The notes under the pieces: model-generated
Database searches by the model: none
What the model was told of the DNA's origin: nothing
The model's input: the letters and a program-made list of their open reading frames with translations, nothing else
From: Branchiostoma lanceolatum
Lineage: Eukaryota; Chordata; Leptocardii; Amphioxiformes; Branchiostomatidae
Length of the DNA stretch: 64,000 nucleotides
Direction of reading: 5' to 3'
NCBI RefSeq assembly: GCF_035083965.1
Contig: NC_089738.1
Location: 11,434,734-11,498,733 of the forward strand
Translations under genes and position numbers: made by a program
Shown here: in pieces, positions 1 to 12,500 of the stretch
Layout of the letters: each line of letters begins with the position of its first letter
How positions within the stretch are numbered: the stretch's first letter is position 1

Positions 1-157
1 AGCATTAGATAATTTCATAGCACCTTGTACACAGTCATAACATATCAAGCAATGCTGTTTTAATATCTACAAAAGCTTCAAAAAACACAATTCTCAGCAT
101 GTTTTCTTTTTTACACTGGAACAAGTTAAGCTGTCATTTAAAGCTTACAAAATATTT

Positions 158-300
158 ATTTTGATTTCATGAAGTTCAGATTTTTTGGGATGAATAGGAG
201 GAAATATTTTCATGTCGTGAAGCTGAGATTTGTTGGACGGATGAGGTGAAATTTTGTTCTGTCCCAACTCCCAACAAGCAAATTTACGTCCCGAGATGGA
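158..300. repeat. Diverged copy of a dispersed foldback family
   Basis: This piece lies in the intron before the WD40 exon. It contains the words 'catgaagttcag', 'ttggacggatg' and 'caacaagcaaatttacgtcc'. Closely similar words occur in the right arm of the inverted repeat at 42840-43221. It is probably a degraded copy of the same non-autonomous element. No terminal inverted repeat or target duplication is clear here. Confidence 0.4.
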
Positions 301-357
301 GCAACAGTCCTGTCAACCACACTTATCCTTCTGTTCTGTTCCCTCCTTTCCCCACAG

Positions 358-451
358 TTCTTCAGTGATAGCGTGCTCCTGGCACCCCAGCGGTGTGATG
401 ATGGTCAGCTGTGACAAGAACAAGAAGGTGACGCTGTGGTCGGACTTTTGA
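358..451 (+). CDS. Last exon of a WD40-repeat protein gene (partial)
   Basis: The exon follows a pyrimidine-rich tract and a CAG acceptor at 355-357 and ends at a TGA at 449-451. It encodes 30 residues beginning SSVIACSWHPSG and ending VTLWSDF. This is the second half of a WD40 blade: the small-side-chain 'WHP.G..M.S.D.NK' turn and the closing 'VTLW' strand. WD40 blades form beta-propellers used as protein-interaction platforms, and the last blade normally closes the ring. All upstream exons lie before the window, so the member of the family cannot be named. The gene converges on the giant minus-strand gene at 3539. Confidence 0.75.
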
Positions 452-3400
452 GTCCGCAGCCACACGGTCGATCACACCACGGACAGAAACATCAGCAACA
501 CAAGGAACTGTTCTACAGTATAAAGGCTCCCTCCATGAGGTGTGGCCAAAAAATGACAAGATGTACAATCAATGTTACAGTATAGTTAGGTGTACCCTTT
601 CTGCACCATTCCTATATGGCAAAACTTTTTTTCATATACAAATATAGTTATGTTGTAATTGGCAAATGTTAAACCAAAAACAGTGCCTGTTACTATCACC
701 GTCTTGCTTGAACAAGGGTATAAAGACATAAGTTGTTCAAATTTTAATATCTCTTACAGATTTCAATCTGTTCACAAAACAATGAAATACTCAAGTACTT
801 CCCATTGGTTGATGTCTTGAGGCAACCCTGGATTTCTTGTCTCTCATTGGTCAGTTCAAAGATCACAGTTGGAACAAGAGGGCATCAGTTGCAGTCATGA
901 CAAATTTTAGGGACAAAGGGTTTGCATGAGCTGGCATTGTATGCTAGTACATTTTATGAAAGATTAAAAGTCGAGAATTCTAGGGTCATAAATGCACAAG
1001 AAACAAGCTAAGAATTGCAACTACAGATGACTTTGTGGTCAAAGACAATGAAAGGACTAGTATCTACTTTTATCTAAGAGAATTCTTGTAACTGAAAAAG
1101 CACTACTTGAAATGCTTAGTAACTTTCCCACAAGCTAGGTAACATCAAGATGATATATAGGTACACATGTAGTTAAATTCTTCTTTCAAAATCTTTGCTT
1201 TACATATTGTTCTGCAAGCTGTTTATCAATTCTTCAAAATACATTGCACCAAAGATGTAAAGAAGAAATTGCACAGAGTATACCTGCTATTTTCACATTA
1301 TCTAGCAGCATTAATTTAGAGATGCCATTTATAGCATTCCGTTTATGGCTTTGAAGAATAACAGGATCACAAACATTCTTAAAGGTTAAAGACTGGTTGG
1401 TGATTGAAGGTTCATCCCTTTTAGACAGTTGATAGTGCAACAAATCACAATAAAATAAATGAAATCAACTAGTATTTTGTTGCAAGCACATTTGATACAT
1501 CCCTATGCCTTCACTGTACTTGCGATCTTTAGAATGCAAAAATAAATCCTTGGAACGAAATTTCTAACATGACAGCTTACCTTTTAATTCAATAGAGACA
1601 ACTAGGAAGACAAGGACTTTCTTCAAATATTGGTACCGTGAGCATTTTTGGGGTCGATATGTGGCCAGAAGTGTACATGTGGCCAGAATTGTGCATGTGG
1701 CACAAATCAGGAGAATCAGGAAATTGAATTGGTTTGGCTTTAAGTACAAAAGTGAATTTTGCTCTGGTCTGTAGATAGATAGACAGCCACATACACATGT
1801 AGTAGTGCATTGCTACTGTGGCTGAGTTGAAGTCAAGGAAGCCAAAGCTATGCTGACGAACATATTTGTTGTATTTCTTCTTTTTGTACATATATGGTTG
1901 TAAGCAAAAGCATTGTTGCAATATCTTGTAAATCTGCTACAAAAGTAAATATACATATTAAGTATGCTGTAACAGTAAGTGTAGCAATAGCCTCATCTAG
2001 ATATACGTTTCTGCATTGCATACATATGCATTCTTGTTATTTTTATTGCAAGAATATAAATTCCTTTACTTCTATGCAGTTATTTCAATCAAATTGTACA
2101 TTCTGAATTTATTCCTATTTCAATTAACATTGATATCATTTATGTATTTTTCACTCACTGTATTAGTGAATTTCCCCATATGATGTACATGTAAAATGGG
2201 AATTAAAGAAATTTGACAAAATTCCATATTCCTGAACACTTTATTTGATTCATTTTTTTCATCTTTGAGACTTAGGAACACTGATACTTTTTAATTTGGA
2301 AAAAAAACACAAAGATTTCATTCTTTAACAACTATATGAAGCTAAATACAATATATTCCCATATCAGATACTTTATAACTGAGGAAAATATATGAGTAAC
2401 ATAACGTATAGTAGTACAATACTGGTAATATACCCATTCAAATGATATGTACATACACCTAGTACAAGTATCTGGAAAATGCAGGGCTTCCGACTTTTTT
2501 CTCAAATTTAAAGGGATTGAAGGAAGGGTGTTTCAGCATTTTCTCACTTCCAGTTCTCACAGTAATGGATATCAGAAAAAAATGGACCAGCAAGAAAACG
2601 ATATGCTCTTCCCAACATCTGCTTGGAGATTGCAAGTTTTGATGCACGCTGTGGTTGAGACAAGAGTACCTACGATGTTGAGCTCTGCCTGGTCAATAAA
2701 TTTCACAATGACATGGTCTCTTCCATCTATTACCCGCAATGCTCTAGCCCAACCTCACGTGACTATACTGACTAAGCTTCCATAGGAAAACAAAACGCAA
2801 CAGCAAGACAGGCAAAATAAGTTAGCGTGAAGATTTATTCTGGATAAAATCATATCATATCTCTTTCTCCGTCTGTACAATTTACATAGACATGTATATA
2901 CACATATAATCTTATGTACACAACACATATAATCTTATATACACATGCAATCTTATATACACATATGATTTGTAGTCGTGACGTATTTGAATAACGGATT
3001 TAACATGCGTGAAGGAAGCTAAGTAGCAATCCGTTTAAAGCAACCTGTGCTTATACATGGAAAAATTCCTTATATTGGCTTTGAAAGAAAACGTACGTTA
3101 GCACAGTACGTTACACGTAGCTGACAAACTACCGCTTCTTATGTGGACTTCTGTACTGGACACAGACGTGGATAGACTACTTGACAGCATACACTACCAT
3201 TGGTAAAACAACTTTACAGTTAGTTGCCACGCATTCATGTATACATGGTAGCATTTGGACTGATGATTGCCTTACAGCATTTAGTAGTCTGACTTACATA
3301 GACACGACTTTAAGTGCGTCCCTTCGCTGCGCAGTTCAGTTTTTGTAAGGTCTTTGCGACCTAAGATGCAGTTAAATCTAATTTTTCATGCTTTTCCATC

Positions 3401-3538
3401 AGGGCTTCAAGTATGCATCGCTTTCATTTTTTCAATGGTCAATGTTCCCGATACTGTAATGTTACTCCAAACATAAAACGTGAGTTTGTGTATTTATTTA
3501 TTTTTTGGTCACGCGGAGAATTTTGTTAAGTCGACAAA
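452..3538. other. Convergent 3' flanks of the WD40 and giant genes
   Basis: No supported gene is present. Plus-strand AATAAA signals at 1449-1454 and 1541-1546 could end the WD40 transcript. Minus-strand AATAAA signals (TTTATT at 3493-3498 and 2833-2838) could end the giant gene, the first only about 45 bases past its stop. The stretch near 2550-2750 has a minus-strand open frame containing RVIDGRDHVIVKFIDQ, which looks vaguely coding but has an upstream stop and no splice support. The rest is AT-rich with short repeated 'cttatatacacat' words near 2900-2970. Confidence 0.5.
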
Positions 3539-6500
3539 TCATTCGTCATCGGAGTAGAAGCTTGAGTCGCTCGACTCTCCGGATAGCTTCGATTTGATCG
3601 AGTCCTTGACCTTTGCGAAGCCACCTTTGATTTTGCTGACTAGCTTAGTGGGGGTCAGCCTGCCGCCTGACTTCTTAGAGGTGCTCGCTTCTCCCTCTTT
3701 TGTGGTTTCGGCTGCTAGAGTAGGCACTCCCTCGTGCCCATGGCGCGCCAGGCCCTTCTTCTTCTTCTTCTTCTCCTGAGTATTCTTCAACATCTCCGGT
3801 GGAAGCGGCGGGCCAATGAACGGTTCTTCGTTCGGAGGGTCCGATTTGTGCTCGAACATGTGCGCCTTCTTTTCCTTCTTCTCTTTCATTGCCATTTCTC
3901 TGGCTTCCCTCTCTCGTCTCTTCTCCTTTTCTTTCCTTGACTGGAACATCTGAGATAAATTACTGAGCTTCTTCCCGGTCGGTTTAGCTTCCTGTACCGG
4001 TTTCTCCTCTTCAGGAGATTCGTCGACCGTCTCTAGTTGATCCACGCTGGCCTTCACGATAGCGTAGGCCTTTTTCTCCATGGCTCTCCAATAGTCATCG
4101 TCCTGTAGATCCTCCACTGAGACTGGCTTGTCCAAGTCTATCTCGTCTTCGCTGTCTTCTGACGAGTCGAAGAATTCCGTCTCCAGTTTTTTCGGGACTA
4201 ATCCCACGTCCGGCCGGCTCGCCCTAGACCGGACTCCTGTTGACGCCCCGAAGTGACCAGGCAACATCAACGGGGATCTATCGACGTCGTACTTCACTTG
4301 TTTCTCGACGCCGGGCTGTTTGAAGGAGGCTGAAGTCGCACCGGGCGCACCCTTCGATGACCCAGTCGGTCGAAGGTTTGTCTTTGACCGATGGCGAAGC
4401 CGTGCTGCCTCACGTTCTTCTGGGTCCACGATATTCCACCATGGCTTCTCACGATTTTTGGAGAACTTTTTACCCCAGTACCCGTCAACCTCGGCATCTA
4501 GTCGAGCCCTTTCCTCATCATTGTACTTCTTAATCCCCGACGACACCCAGCCGTACGGAAGCTTGGGCTCCGAATCATCTGACTCGGCAGGTTCGGCAGT
4601 CGTCTGCGCGTCGGACGGCGCTGCCGTCTTCATAGACGCCGGTTCGGTCTCCACTCCTTGAGACTCGTCTTTGCGTCTTGGAGACCGTGCGTTTCTCCCC
4701 ATCACGGGAGTTTTTCGCTTAACGGCCGTGTCTTGGACCGGTCGCGGAATTTTCGTGAGCGGTGGCGGTGTCTGTTTGACAGACGCTTTGCCTGTTTTCT
4801 TCATGTCGGCGCGTCTTGGTGACAGTGCAGTTGTACCCATCATCGGTGTCTTCCGCCTAACTGGTAGCGGGATTTTGGTTGGCGGTAGCGGTGGTGGTGG
4901 TGGCGGTGATGCGGTTTGTTTCAAAGACGCAGTCTCTGTCTTCTGCACGTTTGCTCCATTCGCGGACGGTTGCGGAATTTTCGTAAGCGGTGCCACGGTT
5001 TCTTTCACAGACGTCTTGTCCGCTGTCTGCATGTCGGTGCGTCCTGGTGACAATGCATTTGTACCCATCATAGGGGTCTTCTGCTTATCAGCCGTGTCTT
5101 GGACCGGTCGCGGAATTTTCGTGGGTGAAGGCGGGCTTTGTTTGACAGACGCCTTGTCCGCAGTCTGCACGTCGATGCGTCTTGGTGACAATGTAGCTGT
5201 ACCGATCACGGGAGTCTTCCGCCTAACAGCAGTGCCTTGGACCGGTTGCGGCATCTTGGTGGGCGGTAGCGGTGGCGGTGGTGCGTTGTCTGTGGCCTGC
5301 ACGTCTGTGCGTTTTGGCGACAGTGCAGCTGTCTCCTCAACGGGAGCTTTCTCCTTAGCTTCCCTGTCTTTAGACGGTTGGGGGATTTTCGTAGGTTCCT
5401 TGTCCGTGCTTATTCTAGACAATGCGGTTTTCTCCTTAACGGGAGTTTTCTCCTTAGCTTCCCTGTCTTCAGACGGTTTGGGGATTTTCGTAGGTGCCTT
5501 GTCCGTGCTTATTCTAGACAATGCGGTTTTCTCCTTAACGGGAGTTTTCTCCTTAGCTTCCCTGTCTTTAGACGGTTGGGGGATTTTCGTAGGTGCCTTG
5601 TCCGTGCTTATTCTAGACAATGCGGTTTTCTCCTTAACGGGAGTTTTCTCCTTAGCTTCCCTGTCTTCAGACGGTTTGGGGATTTTCGTAGGTGCCTTGT
5701 CCGTGCTTATTCTAGACAATGCGGTTTTCTCCTTAACGGGAGTTTTCTCCTTAGCTTCCCTGTCTTTAGACGGTTGGGGGATTTTCGTAGGTGCCTTGTC
5801 CGTTTTCTGCATGTCGGTGCGTCTAGGCGACAATGCAGCTGTATCCATCACGGGAGTCTTCCGCTTGACAGACGTGTCTTTAATCGGTTGCGGAATTTTC
5901 GTGGGCACCAGTTTTGCAGTCTGGGTTCCGGACGGTCCAGCTTTCGGCACCTTCGCTCCTTTCTGTGAAGCGTTTAGAGATAATTTCTCTTTCTTCTCTT
6001 CCGTGGACTCCTTCTGTCCAGATGCACCTTTGAGTGGAGCCTTGTCGTCCTTAGAAGGTGGTGGAGATTTAGTTGCCACTGTTTTTGCTGACTTGGCGGT
6101 GCTCGGAGCACTTGCTGCTGTGTCAGAAACCATAGATTTAGAGGGTGCGTCCTTTGACGTTACCATGGTTTTCTTAGGGTTGTCCTGAGTTCCCGAAGGT
6201 CCAGCTTCTTGTGGCCCCTTTACTTTGGATAGTATCTCCTTCTTAGTGGAGCCTTCGGGACTGGACATGGAGATCTTAGCTCCTGTATCCTTAGATGCTG
6301 AAGAAGGCTTCTTGGTATCCTTGGCCGGGGTGGCCCGTGCCTTGGAACATTCTTTTTCACTGTCGTCGCCAACAAGAGCTTCACAGACTTTTTGGGAGAA
6401 GTCTTTGGAAGTCACCACCTTGTCACCCTTTACAGACTGTATGTCAGCGTTCGCAGCGGTGGATCCGGGCGGACTTGTACCATCAGTTGTCCGTATTTTC

Positions 6501-9500
6501 ACGTTTTCCAGGGGAGTCTGACCCTGGCGTGCGGACGACTCTGCCGTTCCTGCCGCCGACCCCGCCTCAGACGCAGGCTGTGGCCGCATCTCAGTAGACA
6601 CGACAACATTCGGTCCGGGCAGCGTCCGTGAAGGAGTCCTGTGATGGAGAGGAACCGACCTGAGGGCAAGGTCTTCATCTTCCTCGTCACTTACTACGTG
6701 CATTTTCATCACCATCTTCACGTGGCACGGTTTGCATCTCATTGTGGGGGGATTGTACGTCCAGGTATGATCATGGCCGTGCTCTTTCGTGTGACAGACG
6801 GGCACGCGGACGTTGTCCTGCCCTTCCTCCTTCTCGTCTTCCCCCTCACTGTCAGATTCCAAGTGGTACTTCACGAGCAGGGTCTCGTCACAGCTCCCGC
6901 ACTTGAACCTCGGAGGCCTGTACGTGTACCTGCGGGCGTGTTCTGCCAGGCAGCAGGGGGTGTCCTCCCCGTGCACCAGCTGGTAGCTGTTGTCACGTTC
7001 CAGCCAAGTGCTGTCGCCGTGGTCAGTCTCAGGGCAAAGCGAGAGCTGGTTTAGCTTCGCCGCTGGCGACTCGTCCGAGGATTGGCGTCCCAGATAGACG
7101 GACAACTGACTGCCGGATTCTATCGACGCTAGAGCTGTCTGTAATTCATCCGTGGACACAATCTCACCGGGCTCTAGTGATACTTCAGAGCACTCTGACC
7201 CTGGGTTTTCCACCAAACTCTTCCATGAGGTCCGCATGAGCAGTTTGGTGAGGCTAGCCTCGATTGTGGCGAGCTCCTCGTCTGCCTCTGCTTTCATTTC
7301 CTGAATTTTCTCCGGCGAACAATTCGTCTCGTTTTTCTCGAGCAGGTGGAGAAACTCTTCGAAGTCCTCCTTCTCCTGTCGAAGATGTATATACATTTCC
7401 CTCCGATGGCAGATCTTGTCCGCCCGCTGTGTTATCTCATCTTCAAACGTGGTCTCAAGTCGGACATGCGGCTTCGGGACAAAGAACTTCAATGCAGGCA
7501 ATGGAGGTGGCTCTGGAATGTTTTTGTTCAGCGCGGCTCCTTTTGTCTCGAACCCTTCAGTCGTGCTGTCTCCTGTGCCCTCCTCGTAACGGGCGGCAGT
7601 TTTCTCCTGAGACAAGTTTGATTCCTGTGCGGCGTACACCGACATGACCGTGTACTGCCGGTTTGGATCTGGTGCCGGCTGCATGGCCCCGGAGCCGACC
7701 AGATCCAGAAGCGGCCGCGGCGACGCCTGGGAGACTTCTCGCTCGGGGAACTCTGAGATTCCGGACATCATAAACTCCATTGGTGGTAAAGCAGGAGGAT
7801 TAGCGACTTGTCTGGATGAATGTGAGATTCCGGACATCAGAAATGCCGCCGGTGGCACCGCAGGAGGAGAGGGGAACCGTCCGGATCCGTCCGAGATTCC
7901 GGTGATACCGGACATCAGAAACGCCCTAGTTGGCAGCGCAGGAGGAGAAGGGACTCGTCCGAATCCCGCCCCATGGATCAGCAGATGTGGCTGGGCTTGT
8001 GGAAGACTTGGTCTCCTCAACTGTTCCCGCGTCGGGAGCGGTGGTGCTGCCGGGATATGGCCAGCCTCCATAGTGGCCATAGTTTCACTGGCTTCTGCCA
8101 CATTTTCCACCGTTTCATCGCCCTTCGTGACCGTAGTCTTGTGCGTCATTTTGTTGGAAGCGGTAGTACTCCTAATGAACGTGCCACCGCCTTGTCCCCC
8201 GCCTGGAGACATCAATGCGGACGGTCCTGCCATTTGTAGTGACATGTTAGGCTGTGGTGCCGCTTGTGGAAGAGTACTTGGTCCATCTGAGATTCCGGAC
8301 ATCATATACTCCATTGGTGGTAAAGCAGGAGGATGAGCGACTTGTCTGGATGAATGTGAGATTCCGGACATCAGAAATGCCGCCGGTGGCACCGCAGGAG
8401 GAGAGGGGAACCGTCCGGATCCGCCTGAGATTCCGGTGATACCGGACATCAGAAACGCTCTCGTTGGGAGCGCGGGAGGAGAAGGGACCCGTCCGGATCC
8501 GTCCGAGATTCCGGTGATACCGGACATCAGAAACGCCCTCGTTGGGAGCGCGGGAGGAGAAGGGACCCGTCCGGGTCCGTCCGAGATTCCGGACATCAGT
8601 AGCTCCACAGACGGTAAAGCCGGGGGCGAAGGGACTCGTCCGAATCCCGCCCCATGCATCAGCAGATGTGGCTGGGCTTGTGGAAGACTTGGTCTCCTCA
8701 ACTGTTCCCGCGTCGGGAGCGGTGGCGCTGCGGGGATATGGCCAGCCTCCATTGTGGCCATAGTTTCGCTGGCTTCTGCCACATTTTCCACCGTTTCGTC
8801 GCCAGTCGTGACCTTGGTTTTGTGTGTTACTTTGTTGGAAGCGGTAGTACTCCTCATGAACGTACCGCCGCCGTAAGTCGGCACAGGCGGGGGCTGAGGG
8901 ATCGCCAGGGCCGAAGGTCCCGGTATTTGTAGCGCCATCATGTTAGGGTGAGGCGCGGCTTGTGGAAGACTTGGTCGCCTCAGCTGTTCCGGAGTTGGGA
9001 GCGGTGGCGGTGCGGGGGCGTTCATGACTTCCGTAGTTGCCATGGCTTGGCTGGCCTCCGCCACATTTTCCACAGTTTCGTCGCCCTTTTTCACAGTCGT
9101 CTTTTGTGTCACTTTTGCTGACGTGGACGTGTGGCGCATGGCTGTACCTCCCGAAAGTCTGCTATCTGTCAGACCACCAAATCCACCGAGCTGCGGCAGA
9201 GGTAAGGCGTGGTGCGGCAGCATACCCGTGGTTGGCGCAGGACTGGGAATCGCTAGTGCAGCCGGTGGCGCTATCATCTGACCCTTTGCACCGTGGCCAG
9301 TAGGCGATGGTGCAGGAACATGGCTAGCCTGAATTGTCCCGACCATTTGCGATGCCTCGGCCGTATCCTCAGTCTCTCCTGTAGACGTCTTCCTTCTCAC
9401 AGTGGTCGTGTGTTTCAGCTTCGTCGCCTGGGACTGAAGTAGGAAGGACAAACCGTCGTTTCCAGGTGAGCTAGACTGCGCGTGACCGGACACCGCATGT

Positions 9501-12500
9501 TCCCGTCTTCCAATTGCATCATGCAAGGCTTGACTCAATGTCATTGGTGAGAGAGGAGTCATGGCCATTCCTGGGTGCATAGATAAACCCAGGCCGAAGG
9601 ACGGCAGGGGCGGTGGTGAGGGCATTCTGCCGGCCTGGACTGTGGCGGCGACCATGTGCGTAGTCTCGGCTGTGTCTTCCGTCTCCCCTGTGGACGTCTT
9701 TCTCCTCACGGTGGTGGAGTGTTTCAGCTTTGTCGACTGGGACTGGAGTAGGAAGGCAAGGCTGTCCCTCCGGGGTTGCATCACTCCATGCGCTACCACG
9801 TCCCTGTTTTCTCCAACATCACGCAAGGCTGTGGTCAGTGCCGCACTTTGGACTCCCTGACATGTGCCAACAGGACTAGAGCTTCGAGGGGTGCCTGCGG
9901 GCGTACTTGCGCGGGAAGACCGTACGCTGCCGACATCGCTTCCCGCCAAACTGCTGGCGGCGCTGCTTCGTGGGGAGGGATTAAACTCCACGTGCCTGAA
10001 ACCCTGACTCTGGAACCGGTCCACGTACTTTGGTGGAAGGAAGACTTTTGCAACCTTCTGCTTCGGCGCCTGCTCCTTCAGCGGCTCGTCGTCCGACTCG
10101 TCGCTGCCCGACAGGTAGTAGTCAGGGGGAGGGAGAGGCGGGGGTGCCGGCGGTGCAATGAACTGGGCTTCCATCATCGTCGCCATTGTGGCAGTCTCGG
10201 TGGAGATCTCTGTGCCATCTTGCTCTCGGGAGCTCACAGCAGCGCGCTGCCCAACTTCTGCCGTCTGTGTCGTGTATACGACCGGAGCGGCCTGTGTTGG
10301 TTTGCCGCCGCCTGGGAGACAGCCTGGCAGTGGGGGAGGGGGAGGCGGAGGGGTGTACACAAGTGCCGTCTTCTTCATTGCCTGACTGGTCTCCAGAGAA
10401 GCCGTGTCTTTCTTCTTGCCTTTCCCGTATTTGGTCACAGTGCTCTTCTGCGACACGGCACTCGACTGAGAGGTGAAGTGCAGGGTCGGCTTCTTGTCCT
10501 GACGTTCTTCCTCACGATGTTGGAGCGTGCTCTTAAGATCTTGGACCACATCTGGGCGAAGGCTAGAGCGTCTTTTGCGGTCTGGCACTTTCCAGATTTT
10601 GCCTTCTGGGTCTTCCTGGCTGTCAGATTTCTCTGCCTTTGAAGGAGAACGTTTTTTGTCAGATTCAATTTTGGCCTCTTTCTTTCTTGGCCTCTCTCTC
10701 TCTCGCGTCACTCCTTTTCTTTTCTGCACCGCAGTGGTCTTTTGTCTATCTTTGGTTGGCTGTACGTCTTTACCCTTCTGATCGGTTACACCAGACACAG
10801 AAGGTGGCGAAGTCGCTCTGATCGCCATCAGGCGGTTGCCAGTCGACGTTGCCGTGTCTGTCCTGTCGGCAGGAGCGTTTGAGGGAAGCACGGGCAGACC
10901 GCCTTCTTCTGTGGCGCCAATCAGAGGCATCAAGCCTGCAACTCTTGTCAGGACGCCCGACATGATGGCAAGAAAGTACCGTGTGAGCCCCAGTGTGGTG
11001 CCCTCCATCGTGCTGTACGTGCCGTTCACTTGATGGATCAACTCACCAAGCAGTGTCGGGTTAAAGAACTCGGCCTCCGTTGCTTGCATGATGGGGTCGA
11101 CGATCGAGACAGCGCGGTTCAGAATGCGGAGGTACGGGTTCCTTGCCATCATTCCTTCTGTCACGGAAACCGTTATCTTCTGAATGGCTGTTCTGACTCT
11201 GTCGTCCGCACTGTAGGGCACAACTGCCCCCGCGCCTGCCACGGCCGTGGCTCGGACTCTGGCACCTTCTCTGGACGGCCCGGTTTGCCTTTGGGACGGT
11301 TCTGCCTCAGGTGTCCCACCAGAGGACCCAGACGACAAACCCAGACCTTCCGTGCCCTTGATCAGGCATTCGGAACTTCTTGGTGCTGGGGGAGGCTCTT
11401 CAAGCTCACCCGCGCTTTTATCGGACCGGACTTCGGTCAAGGAGCGCATCATGTAAGGAGCATCGACTCTAGGGTCGCTCATGTCTCGGGGCTTGTCTTG
11501 AGAGCTCCACGACTTTTTCTCCGTTGGCGCCTTTGTCCAGATCGGCACGGGCTCATCAACTGCGGACGGGCCGAGGGCGGCGGCTGCGCGCCCACTGGGG
11601 GACTGGTTCTCGTCCTCAACACTCCTTTTCTTGTCGTCCTTCAGGATCCCGCCTGATTTGGGGGACTTCTTACCGGAGGCGACATCATTTGCGGGGAAAA
11701 GCCCGGTCATTCCAGCTGCCTTTGCCTCTCGGGTGACGCTCGAGCCGCCAGATTTCCCGCCAAGGTATTCCGGCTTGCTCGTCGACTCCTTCCCTGTCCG
11801 CGGGGAGTCCTCAGCAGGTGCCCCTCCAACAGCCATGTCGAGCTTATCTTCTTCTTTGACTTGAGGAGTGTCTGAGTCCCCAATCTTTGTGATTCCTCCG
11901 AAGTAGATGGTGGAATTCTCCCTCCCGCTAAAGATGGTTGGCTCCTCTTTGGTGTCCTCGTGACGGGCCAGGCTGAGATCGGAGTGTTTGAAGTGCCTCA
12001 GGGAGAGGTTGCTGCAGGGCAGGTCCAGGCCGGGTGGGGGCGGGCCTAACTCGTGCTCCATCTCCTGCCTCTGGATCTCTTTGACAAAGTATAACAGCGC
12101 CTTGTTGTTCTTGTTGTGGTTCTTGTCGAACTTCTGAACCCACGGGGTCGGGTCGGGAAAGTCCTCCAGCTCCCCGAAGAAGTTTGGAGTCTTGTAGAAC
12201 CTTCTGCGGTTGGCTCGACGGCGCCGTTCCTCCCTGACGGCTTCCTGTTTCTTCTCCCACTCCAACTTCTTGGTGGCGTTTTTGAACATATTCGTGGCGT
12301 ATATCTTGGCCAGCTTCTGTAGCTTCTCCTCATCCTCCTGTTCCTTGGTTTTCATATCGCCCTTCATGAACGCCAATCTGTTCCTCACGGTCCAGGCGAC
12401 CGCCTTAGCGATGGTTTTGAACTTTTTCTTCTTCGGAGGGGCCAGCTCCTGCCTGGCGTTGTAGATCATCTTCTGGCGAAGCATTTCGTTCGTCTTGGAG

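Noticed and set aside
2447..2785. 112-codon plus-strand frame
   Set aside because: No similarity to any family I know, no splice sites, and the opposite strand is equally open in part.
4671..6188. 505-codon plus-strand open frame with repeated GVFSLASLS words
   Set aside because: It is antisense to the 99-bp repeats of the giant gene and stays open only because the repeat lacks stops in that frame. There is no promoter or splice context.
9776..10642. 288-codon plus-strand open frame
   Set aside because: Antisense shadow of the giant gene in a GC-rich stretch; its composition (Arg/Leu/Cys-rich) is typical of a shadow frame.
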